NCBI GenBank assembly: GCA_027364735.1
Contig: DAHXOT010000019.1
Span: forward strand, 62,001-126,000
Direction of reading: 5' to 3'
DNA: 64,000 bases
Source of the DNA: Hydrotalea sp.
GTDB taxonomy: Bacteria; Bacteroidota; Bacteroidia; Chitinophagales; Chitinophagaceae
Shown in pieces: positions 8,802 through 18,710 of this stretch. Numbering within the stretch: position 1 is the first letter of the stretch; the number at the start of each line of letters is the position of its first letter. Position numbers and translations under genes: made by a program. The notes beneath the pieces are model-generated. The model was not told the origin of the DNA, made no database searches, and was given only the letters and a program-made list of their open reading frames with translations.

Positions 8802-9530
8802 ATGTTGGACAAAATATTTGGGATTATCGGACTGATTTTTGGAATAGTCGGAATTTATCTAACTATTAAGTCGATAAGAAAAAAAAGGCCTTTATACGTA
8901 ATCCAAAATGCAAATCTGATTAATAATCAACAAAAAATAAATAAGCCTTTAAAACTTCTGTATAATGACTATGTTATTGACAATATGACAATTACAAATA
9001 TAGTTTTTTGGAATGCAGGTAATGACACTCTTTCATCTCAGGATTTGCCTTTAAATTCGAAATTATATTTCATGATTGGTCAAGAATCAGTAATTATAGA
9101 TTTTAATATTTTAAATCAAACTATTGACACTAATGGAACAACGTTGAGAAAGGTAGAAAAAAATAAGTTACAAATTGATTTTGATTATTATGATTCTAAA
9201 CAAGGATTCATTTTACAGATTTTTCATACAGAAAAAAATTTCGAAGCAATATCTTTGCACGGAATATTCAAAGGGGCTTTATCATTAAAAAGGACAAAAT
9301 CAAATTCTGACAAAGACTTAAAAGGAATTATAGGAGTGTTTATTTTAGCTTGTTTTGGAATTAGTTCTTTATCTCTTAATTTTTTAAATAATATCCCAAT
9401 ATATAAATACTTTCTTTATAGTGCTCTTATAATTTTGATGCTTTATATACTAATAATAGCTACTAAAGAACTTGTATCAATCTTAAGAGACGGAATCCCA
9501 AAGAGTTTGGCTGATTTTAATAAATTATGA
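8802..9530 (+). CDS. hypothetical membrane protein
   Basis: I do not recognise a family. From the Met at 8802 the product is 242 aa. An N-terminal hydrophobic helix (about residues 5-23) precedes a basic KSIRKKRP stretch. A beta-rich soluble region of about 140 residues has one repeated pattern of polar strands. Two adjacent C-terminal helices (about 175-220) follow, with a short tail. The layout resembles proteins that display a soluble domain between membrane anchors. The upstream in-frame Met at 8745 overlaps rimO by 8 nt and gives no signal-like sequence. It lacks family neighbours and may be a lineage-specific insertion between rimO and the hydroxylase. Confidence 0.6.
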   Translation: MLDKIFGIIGLIFGIVGIYLTIKSIRKKRPLYVIQNANLINNQQKINKPLKLLYNDYVIDNMTITNIVFWNAGNDTLSSQDLPLNSKLYFMIGQESVIIDFNILNQTIDTNGTTLRKVEKNKLQIDFDYYDSKQGFILQIFHTEKNFEAISLHGIFKGALSLKRTKSNSDKDLKGIIGVFILACFGISSLSLNFLNNIPIYKYFLYSALIILMLYILIIATKELVSILRDGIPKSLADFNKL

Positions 9531-9668
9531 GCTGCCAACAGCATTTCATTTGCATTACTGAGATTGGACGATAAAGCAGGTGATGAACATTTTATCTTTA
9601 ATAAGCAAAATAGTCAATTCGACAATATAATTTCAAATACTGCCACATCGCAAATGCAGATTCGTTAA
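9531..9668 (+). other. open in-frame extension after the TGA stop; possible gene remnant
   Basis: Directly after the stop of the hypothetical gene, the same frame stays open for 45 codons to a TAA at 9666-9668. It reads as plausible protein, including FALLRLDDKAGDEHFIFNKQ. There is no start codon near its beginning. It could be the 3' end of a gene whose front has been lost, or the original C-terminus of the upstream gene after a nonsense change. No similarity is claimed. Confidence 0.3.
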
Positions 9669-9683
9669 TTTAAACCAGCTATA

Positions 9684-10952
9684 TTAAATTGATTTTTTTT
9701 CTTTCATAAACTCTACACAAAATACAGCAGAAATAATGGAAGAAGCCGAAAAGTAAATTAAAAGAATTTGGTTAATCATTGGGTGAATAAGGTTACTGCC
9801 AAACCAATCGCTGTATCGTAGTATAAAATATATACCCATCATATTCTTTATCATCTCCACTATAAAAGCCAACTTATTTTTGTCCATCAATTCGGTATAA
9901 GCATATACACTTAAAAAAATAAATAGCCCATACCAATATATAAATGTTGCATTTAAGCTATTAATATAGGCAATATTGCCAAATAAATAGCTAATAAAAA
10001 GCAGCATCATAAACAATTGTATATAACTCCAACTCACTAATAATTGAGATGCTTTTGGTTGGTATTTAGTAAAGTGATATACATCGTTAATTTTAAAAAC
10101 AGGATATTTTTCTGCAACATCTGCCGGTCTCCATCCTGTTGGCATTATCCATATTCTACATTTATCTTTCCAGCTATTTGTACGCCACGCATCTTTAATT
10201 AAAAGCCACAAATGCAAAAAATTTATTTTAATGGGATTCCATGTTTGTACCGGTCGTGTAATACCATACACTGCAGGAACTTCAGGTAATTCTTCCTGAA
10301 AAGTTCCAAAAAGTTTATCCCAAAAAATAAAAATTTGCGAATAGTTTTTATCAATATATTCGGCATTAATAGCATGGTGTACTCTATGGTGAGAGGGTGT
10401 TACAATTATTTTTTCTAAAAATCCCATTTTATGGATATGCTTGGTATGATACCAAAATTGAGCAAACAAATGCAATGGTGCAATAGTGGCAATTACAGTT
10501 GGAGAAATTCCTAATAGTGCAGCAGGTAAAAGTAAAATACCATAAATTTTTACAAAAACAGAAATACTTTGGCGTAATGCACAAGCCAAATTATACTCTT
10601 CGCTGCTGTGATGAATAATATGATTGTTCCAAAAAAAATTATATTCATGTGCAATCCGATGTGTCCAATAGCCGGCAAAGTCAAGTGAAAAGAATGCTAT
10701 TACATAAATAAGAAAGGTAGATTGAATATGAATAACAGCAATTTTATTCACTAACCAGCTATACGAAATAATGGCTACACTGATGCCTAATACATCTTTA
10801 GTAACATTGGTAATGCCGGAACTTAGACTGGCAATCATATCCATATTATTTACTGTATCATTACCTTTATACCAGCCATAAAATTTTTCAAATAATACTA
10901 ATGCTAAAAATGCAGGCATGGCAATTAACAAAATTTTACCGTAAGTTTCCAT
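9684..10952 (-). CDS. sterol desaturase / fatty acid hydroxylase superfamily protein
   Basis: A di-iron integral membrane oxygenase that hydroxylates or desaturates lipid chains. The eight-histidine pattern is visible: HRIAHE near residue 99, HHSSEE about 15 residues later, then HTKHIHK, and TPSHHRVHHA near residue 188. Four or more membrane helices surround this region, and the C-terminal third has several further helices after the catalytic domain. Length 422 aa is longer than minimal family members. The lipid substrate is unknown; bacterial relatives act on sterols, carotenoids or ornithine and sphingolipids. Confidence 0.86.
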   Translation of the reverse strand: METYGKILLIAMPAFLALVLFEKFYGWYKGNDTVNNMDMIASLSSGITNVTKDVLGISVAIISYSWLVNKIAVIHIQSTFLIYVIAFFSLDFAGYWTHRIAHEYNFFWNNHIIHHSSEEYNLACALRQSISVFVKIYGILLLPAALLGISPTVIATIAPLHLFAQFWYHTKHIHKMGFLEKIIVTPSHHRVHHAINAEYIDKNYSQIFIFWDKLFGTFQEELPEVPAVYGITRPVQTWNPIKINFLHLWLLIKDAWRTNSWKDKCRIWIMPTGWRPADVAEKYPVFKINDVYHFTKYQPKASQLLVSWSYIQLFMMLLFISYLFGNIAYINSLNATFIYWYGLFIFLSVYAYTELMDKNKLAFIVEMIKNMMGIYFILRYSDWFGSNLIHPMINQILLIYFSASSIISAVFCVEFMKEKKSI

Positions 10953-11092
10953 AAAGCAATTGTTGTAAAGTGAGAATAAATTAACTAAAAGTAAAAATAA
11001 TAAAGTTTCTTTCGATTTTCAGAATCGTTATAACCAACATCAATAATTTAAAATATTTGCCGTTATTTCGTACATAAAATGTAACATACTTA

Positions 11093-12691
11093 ATGGATTT
11101 TTCTACCAACAAAATATCATACCGTGCAACAGGATATTTTTCTAAAATTATTGATGATTATTTAAATGGAAATAATTTTCTTCAAAATTTTTATGTACAT
11201 CAACCTTCTTTAGAAGGAATACAATCTGCTATTAAAGCAAGAAAAAATTTCGCTACTGATAGGCATTTATTGGTTAATGAATTAAAAAAGCAGTATCAAG
11301 AAATTACTTTTTCTTCTGTTCAAGAAAAAAACATTTCACTGTTATTAAACGAAAATACTTTTACTGTTACAACTGCTCATCAGCCCAATATTTTTACAGG
11401 TCCGCTTTATTTTATTTATAAAATATTTCATGCAATTAAATTAGCCGATGAATTAAATAAACAATTACCTGAGTATCATTTTGTACCCATTTATTATATG
11501 GGAAGTGAAGATGCAGATTTAGATGAATTGGGATATTTGCATGTTGATGGAAAAAAATTAATATGGCAAACCAATCAAATAGGTGCAGTTGGAAGGATGA
11601 AAGTAGATAATGCTTTACTAAAATTAATTAATGAAATTTATGGAAGAGTAGGAGTAGAACCTTATGGCGAAGAAATTGTAGCATTATTTAAAGCAACTTA
11701 TACGCTTAATAAAACTATTCAGCAAGCAACTTTAGAATTGGTAAATACATTATTTGCCGAATATGGATTATTTATTATTATTCCCGATAATGCTGCTTTA
11801 AAAAAATCTTTTCAACCGGTAATTGAGAAAGAATTAGCAGAGCAGTTTTCTCATAAAGAAGTTGATAAAACAATTGCTTTGCTTTCCTCCGAATATAAAA
11901 TACAAACGAGGGGAAGAACATTGAATTTATTTTATTTGATAGATGATAAGCGAGAAAGAATTGAAATCATAAATTCAAAATTTCAAGTTTCCTCTTTAAA
12001 AATTGAATGGAGTAAAGAGGAAATTTTAGGTGAATTACAAACTTATCCTGAGCGATTTAGTGCCAATGTTATTTTGCGTGGTGTTTTTCAAGAAACTATT
12101 TTGCCTAATGTTGTTTTTATTGGCGGCGGGGGTGAATTGGCCTATTGGCTTGAATTAAAAAATGTTTTTAATGCAGTTAAAGTACCCTATCCGGTATTGT
12201 TAATTAGAAACAGTTTTGCTTTTATTACAAAACAACAAGCTCAAAAATTTAAAAGCTTCGGATTTTCAATACACGATTTATTTACACCGGTAGATGATTT
12301 GTTAAGAGAATATATCAATAAACAATCTGTTCAAAAATTAAACTTGCAAAGTGAGTTGGAAAATATGAATGAATTGTATAATAAACTACAACAACTTGTT
12401 GCTACTACTGATGTTACTTTAGGCAAACACACAGAAGCTTTAAAAGTAAAGGCTTTAAACCGTTTGCATGAATTGGAAAAGAAAATGTTTAGGGCTGAGA
12501 AGAAAAAATTTGAAGTCGAAAAAAATAAAATAAAAGCTATTCGGGCAATTGCCTTTCCCGATGATAATTTGCAAGAGCGGGTAGAAAATTTTTCGCTGTT
12601 ATATGCAAAGTATGGAAAAAGCTTTTTAAATATAATTTATACAACATCTAAAGGATTACAACAAGAATTTGAAATAATTGAAATTCATTAA
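11093..12691 (+). CDS. bshC: bacillithiol biosynthesis cysteine-adding enzyme BshC
   Basis: BshC joins L-cysteine to glucosaminyl-malate, the last step of bacillithiol synthesis. Diagnostic segments are [19 protein letters not shown] (about residues 95-113), [18 protein letters not shown], and [15 protein letters not shown] near residue 346. A C-terminal coiled-coil region (about 410-490) rich in Lys and Glu is typical. Length 532 aa fits. No BshA or BshB gene is in the window. Its stop codon overlaps that of convergent purE by 4 nt. An imperfect -7 element (AATATTTG) lies around 11052-11059. Confidence 0.93.
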   Translation: MDFSTNKISYRATGYFSKIIDDYLNGNNFLQNFYVHQPSLEGIQSAIKARKNFATDRHLLVNELKKQYQEITFSSVQEKNISLLLNENTFTVTTAHQPNIFTGPLYFIYKIFHAIKLADELNKQLPEYHFVPIYYMGSEDADLDELGYLHVDGKKLIWQTNQIGAVGRMKVDNALLKLINEIYGRVGVEPYGEEIVALFKATYTLNKTIQQATLELVNTLFAEYGLFIIIPDNAALKKSFQPVIEKELAEQFSHKEVDKTIALLSSEYKIQTRGRTLNLFYLIDDKRERIEIINSKFQVSSLKIEWSKEEILGELQTYPERFSANVILRGVFQETILPNVVFIGGGGELAYWLELKNVFNAVKVPYPVLLIRNSFAFITKQQAQKFKSFGFSIHDLFTPVDDLLREYINKQSVQKLNLQSELENMNELYNKLQQLVATTDVTLGKHTEALKVKALNRLHELEKKMFRAEKKKFEVEKNKIKAIRAIAFPDDNLQERVENFSLLYAKYGKSFLNIIYTTSKGLQQEFEIIEIH

Positions 12692-13203
12692 TTATCAAAT
12701 TCATTAGCCCAATCTTCCTTTAAGGTTTTTACTTTGTTTAAAACTTCATTTTGCATTTCTTGTTTATATTCTTGTAAAGCTGTACTTACAGATTCATTAA
12801 AAGTGCCAATAATTTCAGCTGCTAAAATTCCTGCATTTTTAGCAGCGTTTAAGGCAACAGTTGCAACCGGAATGCCATTTGGCATTTGAAGAATGGAGAG
12901 AATAGAATCCCATCCATCAATAGAGTTTGATGATTTAATTGGAACTCCAATAACCGGTAACGTAGTAATAGAAGCTATCATGCCGGGTAAATGAGCAGCC
13001 CCACCTGCACCTGCAATAATTACTTTAATGCCTCTTTGCTTTGCTTTTTGGGCATATTCAATCATTCTATTGGGTGTTCGGTGAGCAGAAACAACAGTTA
13101 ATTCAAAAGCAATATTAAATTGTTGTAAAATAGCTGCTGCTGCTTGCATTACAGGAAGATCGCTATCACTTCCCATGATAATTCCTACTTGAATTGTTGA
13201 CAT
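12688..13203 (-). CDS. purE: N5-carboxyaminoimidazole ribonucleotide mutase PurE
   Basis: This enzyme moves the carboxyl group of N5-CAIR to C4 in purine synthesis. Class I features are [13 protein letters not shown] at residues 8-20, the catalytic histidine in [11 protein letters not shown] (about 38-48), and [14 protein letters not shown] around 62-75. Length 171 aa is typical. Its 3' end overlaps bshC by 4 nt in convergent orientation. PurK is not in the window. Confidence 0.96.
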   Translation of the reverse strand: MSTIQVGIIMGSDSDLPVMQAAAAILQQFNIAFELTVVSAHRTPNRMIEYAQKAKQRGIKVIIAGAGGAAHLPGMIASITTLPVIGVPIKSSNSIDGWDSILSILQMPNGIPVATVALNAAKNAGILAAEIIGTFNESVSTALQEYKQEMQNEVLNKVKTLKEDWANEFDN

Positions 13204-13290
13204 AAAAAAAATTCTGTTTGCAAGATAATTGTAAAAATTAAAACTTGGGAAACAGAATAATATTTTGGCTAATCAGTTTATTGGGTATTT

Positions 13291-14010
13291 TTAAAGCAAT
13301 TGCCTTTTATACAGTTGAATTGTATTTTCTAATCCTAAATAAATTGCATCGCAAATTAGTGCATGCCCAATACTTACTTCATCTACCCAAGGAATATGTT
13401 GTTTAAAATATTGCAAATTTTGCAAATCCAAATCGTGCCCCGCATTTATTCCCAATTCCAACTCTTTTGCTTTTTCAGCGGCAGCAATATAAGGTTCAAT
13501 AGCTTTTTGCTTATTTCCTTGTGCGTAAATTGTAGCATATTTTTCGGTATATAACTCAATTCTATTGGTGCCTGTTAATGCAGCAGCTTCAACCATTTCA
13601 ATAATAGGGTCAACAAAAATAGAAACCCGAATACCTGCATCTTGAAATAGGCGAATGATTGTTTTTAAATAATCTTTATGTTCTACGGTATTCCATCCAT
13701 GATTACTTGTAATTTGTTCTAACGCATCTGGTACTAAAGTTACTTGTGTTGGATTAGTTTCTAATACCAAATCAATAAACTTTTGTTCAGTGCAATTGCC
13801 TTCAATATTCAATTCGGTAGTAATTATTTTTTTTATATTTCTAACATCATTATACCTAATATGTCTTTCATCTGGTCGTGGATGCACGGTTATTCCGTCG
13901 GCACCAAAATTTTGTGTATCAATTGCTGCTTTAGTAACATCGGGGTTATTTCCTCCTCTGGCATTGCGAAGGGTAGCAATTTTATTAATGTTTACGCTAA
14001 GTTTTGTCAT
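13291..14010 (-). CDS. pdxJ: pyridoxine 5'-phosphate synthase PdxJ
   Basis: PdxJ condenses 1-deoxy-xylulose 5-phosphate with 3-amino-2-oxopropyl phosphate in the DXP-dependent vitamin B6 route. Family markers are KLSVNINKIATLRNARGG at the start, GADGITVHPRPDERHI (about residues 34-49), NIEGNCTE, VTLVPDALEQITS, and NAGHDLDLQN near residue 195. Length 239 aa is normal. A -7 element ends 4 nt before the start codon, suggesting a leaderless message, and overlaps the terminator of the upstream gene. Confidence 0.96.
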   Translation of the reverse strand: MTKLSVNINKIATLRNARGGNNPDVTKAAIDTQNFGADGITVHPRPDERHIRYNDVRNIKKIITTELNIEGNCTEQKFIDLVLETNPTQVTLVPDALEQITSNHGWNTVEHKDYLKTIIRLFQDAGIRVSIFVDPIIEMVEAAALTGTNRIELYTEKYATIYAQGNKQKAIEPYIAAAEKAKELELGINAGHDLDLQNLQYFKQHIPWVDEVSIGHALICDAIYLGLENTIQLYKRQLL

Positions 14011-14014
14011 ACTG

Positions 14015-14022
14015 CAAAAATA
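14015..14022 (-). promoter_or_regulatory. -7 promoter element of pdxJ
   Basis: On the minus strand this reads TATTTTTG, matching TAnnTTTG, and ends only 4 nt before the pdxJ ATG. Transcription would start at or very near the start codon. It abuts the T-rich end of the DUF1761 terminator. Confidence 0.45.
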
Positions 14023-14052
14023 AAAAACCCTGAGTGTTGTACTCAGAGTTTT
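14022..14052 (-). terminator. intrinsic terminator after the DUF1761 gene
   Basis: Read leftward, the stem CTGAGT/ACTCAG (14041-14046 with 14030-14035) has a 5-nt loop and continues into a run of six T residues. It separates the DUF1761 gene from pdxJ. Confidence 0.75.
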
Positions 14053-14075
14053 ATGAATAATTTATTGTGAAGAGA

Positions 14076-14498
14076 TTAATGCCATCCTGCAATAATGGCG
14101 CTTGCTATGGCTATGCCAAGTATATGATAGCCGCAATCTATAAGAAATAAAGCTATTGGCTTTTTGGTATATAAGTAGTTTATGCTAATAGAAGTAGAAA
14201 CTAAAGTTACGCCAATTAATAAACCAAGTTTAAGACCACCAAGTGCATCTATTGCAGGTAAAATTTGTTGAAAAATAGCAAGACCTGCAGATGTAATAAT
14301 TATTAAAATAAAAGTTTTGGCAAATAATAATCCCATTCCTTTTTTGGCATTGGGATCTGAAATGTCAATGTTTACCAATTTTACCCATTGTTTAGAAAAT
14401 AAGGCAGGGCTGTACCATACGGCTCCTAAAGCAAAATAGGCTATTGCAGCTACAATTACATGCAGCCATTGAATATTTGATAATACGTGATTGAACAT
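14076..14498 (-). CDS. DUF1761 family membrane protein
   Basis: A small integral membrane protein of 140 aa with four hydrophobic helices. The first helix, WLHVIVAAIAYFALGAVWYS, followed by PALFSKQWVK, is the DUF1761 signature. Function is unknown. The start at 14498 (MFNHVLSN) is preferred to the one at 14561, which adds a basic 21-residue leader unlike the family. The gene lies just downstream of the alpha-galactosidase, 66 nt away on the same strand, and ends at a clear terminator. Confidence 0.8.
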   Translation of the reverse strand: MFNHVLSNIQWLHVIVAAIAYFALGAVWYSPALFSKQWVKLVNIDISDPNAKKGMGLLFAKTFILIIITSAGLAIFQQILPAIDALGGLKLGLLIGVTLVSTSISINYLYTKKPIALFLIDCGYHILGIAIASAIIAGWH

Positions 14499-14564
14499 AA
14501 CATGTTGTTTTTTGGGTGAAGAAGAGTATAACAAGGTAAAAATATTTTTTGACATTTGCAATAC

Positions 14565-16745
14565 CTACTTATTTAATTTTAATACTTTTATTAAGGTTAC
14601 TCCATGTGGTGCTACTTTTGTGCTAAAGTTATTTTTAAAAGTTCCTACATCTTTTTGTCGCCATACATCTCTTACTTTTTTAGCTGTAAGTTGTTTTAAA
14701 CCCATATCGCTCCATTGAACTGTTATGTTTTGATATTTTTCCGATAAATTGAATATGCCCATGGCATAATTACCATCCTCTAATTCTTTCATCCAAATTT
14801 GGTAAGCTGTATTTTTAACTACTTGATGTGCTTGTTTGCCTAATATATCTTGGTCAATAGCTATCACTTCGTCGTTAGATAAAAGATTTAAAGTAAAATC
14901 GTCCATCTTACTAATATCACATCCAATTAAAAGCGGAGCTGATAGTAAACTCCATAAACTAATATGTGTATATTGTTCATCTGGGGTTAGTCTTGTTGGA
15001 TGTAAATTTTCACCCCAGCCAACCATTCCAACAATTAACATATCGGGGTCATTCCATCTTCCGGGTTGTGCGTACTTATATTGTTTGGTTTGGCTAAATC
15101 CAATACTGCTAAGGCTTTGCCAGGTATCTTCTATATCGCCTGTGGTACGCCAACAATTGCCATTTACCAATGCTCCCCATTCCCATACATTCTTCATTCC
15201 ATATTGGCATAAGCTAAAAATAATATCTCTATTTTGTTTAGCTAAAGCATTTTGCATTATAGAGTAAGGTTTCTTATAAGTGGCCAACGATGTATCTTTA
15301 CCTGCAATTGATTCGTAACTGCACCAATCGTATTTTAAATAATCAATTCCCCAATTGGCGTAAGAGTTAGCATCGGCTATTTCGTGTTGGTACGATCCTA
15401 AATAGCCACCACAGGTTAAAGGGCCAGGAGATGAGTAGATACCCCATTTTAAACCTTTGCCATGTAGCCAATCTCCTAAGTCTTTCATATTGGGAAATTT
15501 TTCGTTAGGAATTATTTTGCCATTGGCATCTCTTTGTGGTTTTTCCCATCCATCATCAATATTCATAAAAGTCCAGCCATGATCAATTAATCCTTTATCA
15601 ATTAATGCTTGTGCACTTGATTTTACTTTTTCGGCACTTACACTTAATCCCCAGCAGTTCCAACTATTCCAACCCATTGGTGGTGTTAGTGCTAGAACAT
15701 TGCCTACTTTAATGGTTAAATTGTTTGTGGTTGTTCCTTTTTTATTTTTTACAATCAGTTGTAAAATATAGTTACCTTCTTTTGGCAAAGTGCCTGTAAT
15801 AATTCCACTATTAGTATCAATTGTAAGTTCTTTAGGCAGGTTTTTTACTTTATATTCTAAAGGTTTTTCTCCGGTTGCTGCTATTTTATATAGTATTGGT
15901 GAACCGGGTCTAACGCCCAATACTTTTGCACCATTAATTCTTGGAAAGGCGGAAGGTAATGGAGTTAAGATGTAGGGAGTTGTTTCACTAATGTTTAATG
16001 TTTTTCCGGTTTGTTGTTCTTTAAATGTTGCAGTAATGATAAACCTATTATTAATATTGTTGATTATTGGGAGAGATAATTTTTCGTTTGCATTTAGCTC
16101 AATTTCTTTATTAATATTAGCAGTTACTTTATTGTTTTCGGGGTTAATTACCGATGCATATAATTCGCCCATTATTTTTTTGGGTAAGGCATTGTGCAGT
16201 TCAATATTTCCATTATTGGCAGTAAAATTCAGTTTCATGGAAATGCCATCAATTATATCCATCATATTAATAAAAGCAACACCTCCATACATACCGCCGC
16301 CGCCGCCGCCATCAAAAACTCTTACAGCTAACACATTCTCGGCATCCCATTTTAAGAAGATACTGTTGGTAGCTACATGATATTCTCTTACTTTATTCCA
16401 GCCATTGGTTTTGCCAATTAAAGTGCCATTAATATATGTTTCATCATTGTCATCAATTTTATTTAAGAAAATGCGTAATGAATCTTTCCAAAAAGATTTT
16501 TCTTTTATTGAAGTGGGAAGATAAAAATGAAATCGATACCATGCATAACCATTATAATCGGGAAATCCTTGTAACTCCCACATTGTAGAACTTTTAATAG
16601 AGCCCCATTTGCTGTCATCGGTCAACAACTCTTTCCATTCTATATTATCTCCTGTTTTAAATTTAGCAGTTTCAAGTTTTATTTGTTGTTGTGCAAACAT
16701 TTGGGTAGCAAAACAAGTTACTACTAGTAGCATGTATTTCTTCAT
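14565..16745 (-). CDS. GH27 alpha-galactosidase, secreted, with carbohydrate-binding and Ig-like modules
   Basis: An exported glycoside hydrolase that removes alpha-linked galactose. A signal peptide (residues 1 to about 19) precedes a galactose-binding-type beta-sandwich (about 30-165). A putative Ig (He-PIG) domain follows at about 270-350, with ITGTLPKEGNY. The GH27 barrel starts at PPMGWNSWNCWG near 357. The nucleophile is Asp474 in LKYDWCSYE and the acid/base is Asp538 in RTTGDIEDTW. A C-terminal beta-sandwich ends the protein. Six consecutive glycines (147-152) come from a GCC-type triplet run at 16294-16310, very GC-rich for this DNA. No SusC/SusD pair is near, so this is not an obvious polysaccharide utilisation locus. 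Confidence 0.93.
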   Translation of the reverse strand: MKKYMLLVVTCFATQMFAQQQIKLETAKFKTGDNIEWKELLTDDSKWGSIKSSTMWELQGFPDYNGYAWYRFHFYLPTSIKEKSFWKDSLRIFLNKIDDNDETYINGTLIGKTNGWNKVREYHVATNSIFLKWDAENVLAVRVFDGGGGGGMYGGVAFINMMDIIDGISMKLNFTANNGNIELHNALPKKIMGELYASVINPENNKVTANINKEIELNANEKLSLPIINNINNRFIITATFKEQQTGKTLNISETTPYILTPLPSAFPRINGAKVLGVRPGSPILYKIAATGEKPLEYKVKNLPKELTIDTNSGIITGTLPKEGNYILQLIVKNKKGTTTNNLTIKVGNVLALTPPMGWNSWNCWGLSVSAEKVKSSAQALIDKGLIDHGWTFMNIDDGWEKPQRDANGKIIPNEKFPNMKDLGDWLHGKGLKWGIYSSPGPLTCGGYLGSYQHEIADANSYANWGIDYLKYDWCSYESIAGKDTSLATYKKPYSIMQNALAKQNRDIIFSLCQYGMKNVWEWGALVNGNCWRTTGDIEDTWQSLSSIGFSQTKQYKYAQPGRWNDPDMLIVGMVGWGENLHPTRLTPDEQYTHISLWSLLSAPLLIGCDISKMDDFTLNLLSNDEVIAIDQDILGKQAHQVVKNTAYQIWMKELEDGNYAMGIFNLSEKYQNITVQWSDMGLKQLTAKKVRDVWRQKDVGTFKNNFSTKVAPHGVTLIKVLKLNK

Positions 16746-16845
16746 ATAGCAAGTTTGATTGCATGAATGTAAAAAAAAATTGGGGAGAATATTTTCTTTT
16801 ATTCAAACAATCAGTTGCAATTTTGTTGTTAATTAGAATACTATT

Positions 16846-18681
16846 ATGGCTTATTGCACATTGGAAGATTGTTTACTTGATTTAGAGAAAACTAATCAGT
16901 TAATTAGAATTAAAGAAGAAGTTGACCCGCATTTAGAAATGGCCGCTATTCATTTGCGTGTACATGAGTTAGGAGGCCCTGCCTTATTATTTGAGCATGT
17001 GAAAGGAACAAAATATAGAGCTGCATCGAATATTTTTGGAACGGTTGAGAGAAGTAAATTTATTTTTAGAGATACTTTTCAGTTGGTGCAACAGCTAATT
17101 AAACTAAAAAATAATCCTACAGAAATATTCAAACATCCTATTACCAATATTCGTGCAGGTTGGTTGGCTTTGCAATCTTTTCCATTAAAAGTAGCTGTGC
17201 ATAAATCAATTGTGCAGCAGCCAATTCAAATAAAAGATTTACCGCTCATTCAGCATTGGCCAATGGATGGTGGTGCTTTTGTAACCTTGCCGCAAGTGTA
17301 CACCGAAAATATAGATAAACCGGGCATTGGGCAATCTAATTTAGGAATGTATCGAATTCAATTAAATGGAAATGATTATGTATTGAATAAGGAAATTGGA
17401 TTGCATTATCAATTGCATCGTGGAATTGGAATTCATCAAACAAAAGCAAATAATAAAAATTTGCCTTTAAAAGTAAGTTGTTTTGTAGGAGGCCCTCCGG
17501 CACACACACTAAGTGCTGTAATGCCATTGCCCGAAAATGTAAGCGAATTAACTTTTGCAGGCATTTTAGGTAATAGGCGGTTTAGGTATTTTTATGAAGA
17601 TGGATATTGTATAAGTGCCGATGCCGATTTTGTAATTACAGGCGAAATTTACCCGAATGAAAATAAACCCGAAGGCCCCTTTGGTGATCATTTAGGATAT
17701 TATTCTTTGCAACATTCTTTTCCATTAATGCGTGTTCACAAAGTATATGCAAAAAATAATGCAATTTGGCCATTTACAGTTGTGGGAAGACCTCCACAAG
17801 AAGATACCAGTTTTGGTGCTTTAATACATGATTTAACCAGCGATGCATTGCAAACAGAAATTCCGGGTGTAAAACAAGTTCATGCTGTTGATGCTGCAGG
17901 AGTGCATCCACTTTTATTGGCAATAGGAAATGAAAGATATACTCCTTATCAACCCACCAATAAACCGGCAGAGTTGTTAACTATTGCTAACCATATATTG
18001 GGTACGGGACAATTAAGTTTAGCTAAATTTTTATTTATTACGGCCGAAGATAATAAACCACTTTCTGTGCATAACGTACCCGAATTTATGCACCATATTT
18101 TAGAAAGAATTGATTGGCGAAGAGATATTCATTTTCATACCAATACTACTATAGATACGTTAGATTATTCGGGTACTTCATTAAATAGTGGCAGTAAAGT
18201 TGTATTTGCAGCGTATGGAAATAAAAAAAGAACATTGTGTACCGAAGTACCACAAGTATTAAAAGAATTAAATAATTTTCATAATCCTCAATTAATAATG
18301 CCGGGAGTTGTTGCTTTGCAGGCATATCAATTTTCTACTTATAGCAAAGCCAAAAGCGAAATGGATGAATTAAATAAACAACTTATCAACCATCATGCAG
18401 AGCTTGCCAATTGCCCATTGCTTGTTATTTGTGATGATGCCAATTTTCTATCTTCTAACTTTAAAAATTATTTATGGGCAACTTATACGCGTTGTAATCC
18501 TTCGCATGATATGTATGGTATTGATGAGTTTGTTGCATACAAACATTGGGGTTGTAATAGCTCTTTAATTATTGATGCGAGAATAAAACCTCATCATGCT
18601 CCTTCGGTTGAAAAAGATCCTGTTATTGAGAAAAGAGTGGATAAATTATTTGAAAAAGGTGGAAGTTTATATGGGTTGTAG
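16846..18681 (+). CDS. UbiD family prenylated-FMN decarboxylase (possible menaquinone MqnL)
   Basis: UbiD enzymes use prenylated FMN to remove an aromatic or alpha,beta-unsaturated carboxyl group. The 611-aa length and VDPHLEMAAIHLRVHELGG near residue 26 are typical. So are NLGMYRIQLNG around 165, the EPxGPFGDHxGYY segment (KPEGPFGDHLGYY, about 277-289) and DDANFLSSNFKNYLWATYTR late in the protein. Long Bacteroidota forms like this are usually called menaquinone-related decarboxylases. Since mqnE is also present, removal of the carboxylate of 1,4-dihydroxy-6-naphthoate-type intermediates (MqnL) is a reasonable inference. UbiX is not in the window. Confidence 0.88.
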   Translation: MAYCTLEDCLLDLEKTNQLIRIKEEVDPHLEMAAIHLRVHELGGPALLFEHVKGTKYRAASNIFGTVERSKFIFRDTFQLVQQLIKLKNNPTEIFKHPITNIRAGWLALQSFPLKVAVHKSIVQQPIQIKDLPLIQHWPMDGGAFVTLPQVYTENIDKPGIGQSNLGMYRIQLNGNDYVLNKEIGLHYQLHRGIGIHQTKANNKNLPLKVSCFVGGPPAHTLSAVMPLPENVSELTFAGILGNRRFRYFYEDGYCISADADFVITGEIYPNENKPEGPFGDHLGYYSLQHSFPLMRVHKVYAKNNAIWPFTVVGRPPQEDTSFGALIHDLTSDALQTEIPGVKQVHAVDAAGVHPLLLAIGNERYTPYQPTNKPAELLTIANHILGTGQLSLAKFLFITAEDNKPLSVHNVPEFMHHILERIDWRRDIHFHTNTTIDTLDYSGTSLNSGSKVVFAAYGNKKRTLCTEVPQVLKELNNFHNPQLIMPGVVALQAYQFSTYSKAKSEMDELNKQLINHHAELANCPLLVICDDANFLSSNFKNYLWATYTRCNPSHDMYGIDEFVAYKHWGCNSSLIIDARIKPHHAPSVEKDPVIEKRVDKLFEKGGSLYGL

Positions 18682-18710
18682 TAAGAATATACTATCACTA
18701 TTTTCATAAT

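Noticed and set aside
15991-16380. A 129-codon rightward frame inside the alpha-galactosidase gene
   Set aside because: It is the reverse strand of a confidently assigned coding region, and its proline run comes from the antisense of the glycine repeat.
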